Positions 30,488-32,752 of a DNA stretch of 32,752 nt are shown in pieces; position 1 is the stretch's first letter, and each line of letters opens with the position of its first letter. The position numbers and the translations under genes were made by a program. Origin of the DNA: JALZAA01 sp035938395 (GTDB lineage: Bacteria; Actinomycetota; Acidimicrobiia; IMCC26256; JACDBD01). The stretch covers positions 1 through 32,752 of the forward strand of contig DASZGY010000059.1 of NCBI GenBank assembly GCA_035938395.1, written 5' to 3'. The notes beneath the pieces were generated by a model, which was not told the DNA's origin, searched no databases, and saw only the letters and a program-made list of their open reading frames with translations.

Positions 30488-32727
30488 CGCGCGCCGACCT
30501 CGGCGCCCAGGGCGTTCGGGATCGCGTCGCGCCAGGCGCGGGTGGCGTCGGTAAGGGCGATGTCGAAGGCGCCCGTTGCGACCAGGCGATCGCCACCCGC
30601 TTCGCCGACGTCGGCGGCGGGAACGCCGGCCGTGCCGGCTCGTGACAACACTTGGTCGACGAGCGCGGGGTCGACGGCACAGACGACACGCGACGCCGAC
30701 TCCGAGAAGCACTCGAGCGCGCCGCCGATCGCGACGTCGAACCCGCATTGGCCTGCGATCGCCATCTCCGCCAGCGCGACGGCAAGCCCGCCGTCCGAGC
30801 AGTCGTGCACGCCGTCGACGAGGCCGTCGGCCACGAGCGCACGCACGAGGTCGTGCACGGTGTGCGCGCGGCCAACGTCGGCGCGCGGTGGCATCCCGCC
30901 GTCGAGGCCGTGGACCACCGCCGCCCACTCGGACCCGCCCAGCTCGATCGCCGTCTCGCCGAGCACGACGATGCGCGTCCCGCCTGTGAGCGCGGCGGGC
31001 GGGGGACGGTCGTCGAGGTCGTCGACGACCCCGAGCAGGCCGACGACGGGCGTCGGGTCGATGTCGTGGCCCAGAGACTCGTTGTAGAAGCTGACGTTCC
31101 CGCCGACGACCGGGATGGCGAGGGTGGTGCAGGCCTCGCTCATGCCCTCGACGACCTCGGTGAACTGCCACATGACCTCGGGATGCTCCGGGTTGCCGAA
31201 GTTCAGGCAGTTGACGAGGGCGACGGGGCGGGCCCCCACGCAGGAGATGTTGCGCGCCGCCTCGAGCACGGCGAGCCGGCCGCCGGTGCGGGGATCGAGA
31301 CGGCAGAAGCGTCCCTTGCCGTCGGTAGTGAGCGCGAGGGCGCGGTCGGTTCCCTTCAGCCGCAGGACGGCGGCGTCGGCTCCGGGCCCGGCGACCGTGT
31401 TGAGGAACAGCTGGTGGTCGTACTGGCGCCACACCCACGACTTGTCGGCGATCGTCGGGGTCGCCAGCAACGCCAGCAGCTCGCCCGAGAGGTCGGAGCC
31501 GGCGGGGAAGCGGGCAGCGAGCTCGGGCGCCGGGTCGGCGGCCTGGAGCGCGTCCTGCCCCGCGGGCCGGGCCCGGGGGCGGTCGTACAGCGGGCCGTCG
31601 CCGAGGCTCTCGACGGGGACGTCGGCGAGCGGCTGGATGTCGTTGGAGGTGTCGCCGCGCCCGTGCTCGTCGAACGCGCCGTCGTAGACGCGGAACCGCC
31701 GGCTCTCGGTCACGCGACCCACCACCGACGCGTCGATCTCCCACCGTTCGCACAGGCCCAGCACCTCGGCGAGGTCGTCGGGCTGCACGATCACGAGCAT
31801 CCGCTCCTGGCTCTCGGACGTCATCACCTCGACCGCGCTCATGCCCGGCTCGCGGCGGGGCACGCGCGCCACGTCGACGTCCATCCCCGCGCCGGCCTTG
31901 GCCGCCGTCTCCGATGCCGCGCACGACAGACCGGCGGCCCCGAGGTCCTGCACGCCGACGGCGAGCCCGGCGTCCAGCAGCGCCAGGCACGCCTCGATCA
32001 GCTTCTTCTCCTCGAGCGGGTCGCCCACCTGCACGGAGGGCCGCTTCTCCTCGGCGCCCTCCTCGAACCCGGCCGACGCGAGGACGCTGGCGCCGCCGAT
32101 GCCGTCGCGCCCCGTCGACGACCCGAGCAGCACGGCGAGGTTCCCGGCGCCGCGGGCGCGGGCGAGCACGAGCCGGTCGTGCGGGAGCAGACCCAGGCAC
32201 AGCACGTTGACGAGCGGGTTCTCGCGGTAGCAGTCGTCGAACACGACCTCGCCGCCGACGGTCGGGACCCCGACCGCGTTGCCGTATCCGCTGATCCCGG
32301 ACACGACGCCTTCGAACAGGTACCGCGTGCGCGCGTCGTCTAGCGGGCCGAAGCGGAGCGGGTCCATGAGCGCGATCGGGCGCGCGCCCATCGAGAAGAT
32401 GTCGCGGATGATGCCGCCGACTCCGGTCGCCGCGCCCTGGTACGGCTCGACGGCCGACGGGTGGTTGTGGCTCTCGATTCGCAGCGCCACCGCGAGCCCG
32501 TCGCCGATGTCGACGACCCCCGCGCCCTCGCCGGGGCCGACGAGCACCCACGGCGCTTCGGTCGGCAGGTCGCGCAGATGTGCGCGCGACGATTTGTAGG
32601 AGCAGTGCTCCGACCACATGACGGCGAACATCGCCAGCTCCACGTCGGTCGGGTCACGCCCGAGCAGCTCGACGACCGACGCGAGCTCGTCGTCGGTCAG
32701 TCCGAGCTGACGGTGGAGCGGCTCCAT
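30484..32727 (-). CDS. purL: Phosphoribosylformylglycinamidine synthase subunit PurL
   Basis: A 747-residue FGAM synthase of the small, multi-subunit type that works with PurS and PurQ. Landmarks are WSEHCSYKSSRAHL, IESHNHPSAVEPYQGAATGVGGIIRDIFSMGARPIA, GGEVVFDDCY, VQDLGAAGLSCA, MTSESQERML, VALVNCLNFGNPEHPE, VGGNVSFYNE and HDCSDGGLAVALAEMA. ATG 32727 starts at the family boundary. PurS and PurQ are not in view and may lie just beyond the window. The gene is on the same strand as purF-purM but separated from them by the plus-strand cysC-PHP pair. Confidence 0.97.
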   Translation of the reverse strand: MEPLHRQLGLTDDELASVVELLGRDPTDVELAMFAVMWSEHCSYKSSRAHLRDLPTEAPWVLVGPGEGAGVVDIGDGLAVALRIESHNHPSAVEPYQGAATGVGGIIRDIFSMGARPIALMDPLRFGPLDDARTRYLFEGVVSGISGYGNAVGVPTVGGEVVFDDCYRENPLVNVLCLGLLPHDRLVLARARGAGNLAVLLGSSTGRDGIGGASVLASAGFEEGAEEKRPSVQVGDPLEEKKLIEACLALLDAGLAVGVQDLGAAGLSCAASETAAKAGAGMDVDVARVPRREPGMSAVEVMTSESQERMLVIVQPDDLAEVLGLCERWEIDASVVGRVTESRRFRVYDGAFDEHGRGDTSNDIQPLADVPVESLGDGPLYDRPRARPAGQDALQAADPAPELAARFPAGSDLSGELLALLATPTIADKSWVWRQYDHQLFLNTVAGPGADAAVLRLKGTDRALALTTDGKGRFCRLDPRTGGRLAVLEAARNISCVGARPVALVNCLNFGNPEHPEVMWQFTEVVEGMSEACTTLAIPVVGGNVSFYNESLGHDIDPTPVVGLLGVVDDLDDRPPPAALTGGTRIVVLGETAIELGGSEWAAVVHGLDGGMPPRADVGRAHTVHDLVRALVADGLVDGVHDCSDGGLAVALAEMAIAGQCGFDVAIGGALECFSESASRVVCAVDPALVDQVLSRAGTAGVPAADVGEAGGDRLVATGAFDIALTDATRAWRDAIPNALGAEVGAR

Positions 32728-32752
32728 GTGGCCAGGGTATCGGCGGTCTCCG

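Noticed and set aside
29393..32617. A 1074-codon open frame on the minus strand across purL, the PHP gene and cysC
   Set aside because: It is a shadow frame: the product is low-complexity Arg/Ala/Gly-rich, and three well-conserved genes explain the same DNA in other frames.
1..32752. CRISPR array, transposon or prophage
   Set aside because: No regularly spaced short repeats, transposase or phage genes were seen. The only longer repeat is the intragenic duplication at 1811-2421.

Overview
The window is high-GC DNA with strongly GC-biased third codon positions, frequent GTG starts and tightly packed genes. A BldC-type regulator lies next to purF-purM, as in Streptomyces. Together with KdpD, PII, Amt and MptB-like proteins of actinobacterial type, this points to an actinomycete-related chromosome, possibly a lineage such as Acidimicrobiia. 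That placement is inference. No phage, transposon or CRISPR array was seen.

Layout. (1) 1-1706: the tail of a possible dethiobiotin-synthetase-like protein and a GT-C membrane glycosyltransferase, closed by a strong hairpin. (2) 1724-2584: a secreted protein built from two copies of one unfamiliar domain. (3) 2800-7084, minus strand: nitrogen module 1, glnB-glnD-amt. (4) 7256-8638: a DUF2254 membrane protein. (5) 8735-17880, minus strand: a complete Kdp high-affinity potassium system in the order small membrane ORF, kdpF, kdpA, kdpB, kdpC, kdpD, kinase-less DUF4118 receptor, kdpE. (6) 18028-19842, plus strand: a divergent second KdpD that stops just before its histidine-kinase core. (7) 20005-22129, minus strand: nitrogen module 2, a 50-codon ORF, amt and glnB. 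(8) 22330-24434: a second OmpR-type two-component pair whose kinase also carries a DUF4118-like membrane core. (9) 24619-26272: a small PH-like protein, tRNA-Lys, a secreted helical protein, tRNA-Glu/Asp/Phe and bldC. (10) 26492-32727: purine genes purM, purF and purL, with cysC and a PHP phosphoesterase inserted on the opposite strand.

The most interesting part is 2.8-24.4 kb. Two ammonium transporter/PII modules flank a potassium system with four DUF4118-type receptors, only two of them kinases, and two response regulators. The upstream regions of glnB1, amt1 and amt2 share a direct repeat, GTCAG-N6-GTMAG, followed at similar distances by a TATATG/TACATA-like hexamer. The glnB1 and amt2 copies match at 14 of 16 bases. 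This suggests one OmpR-family regulator acting on both nitrogen modules. The region may couple potassium and nitrogen homeostasis, but the sequence shows only the gene arrangement and motifs, not the coupling. Smaller points are a 50-codon ORF coupled to amt2 by a GTGA overlap, two small ORFs at the head of the kdp operon, a cysteine-bearing insertion in KdpC, and a glnD reading frame whose conserved start lies upstream of its first ATG.
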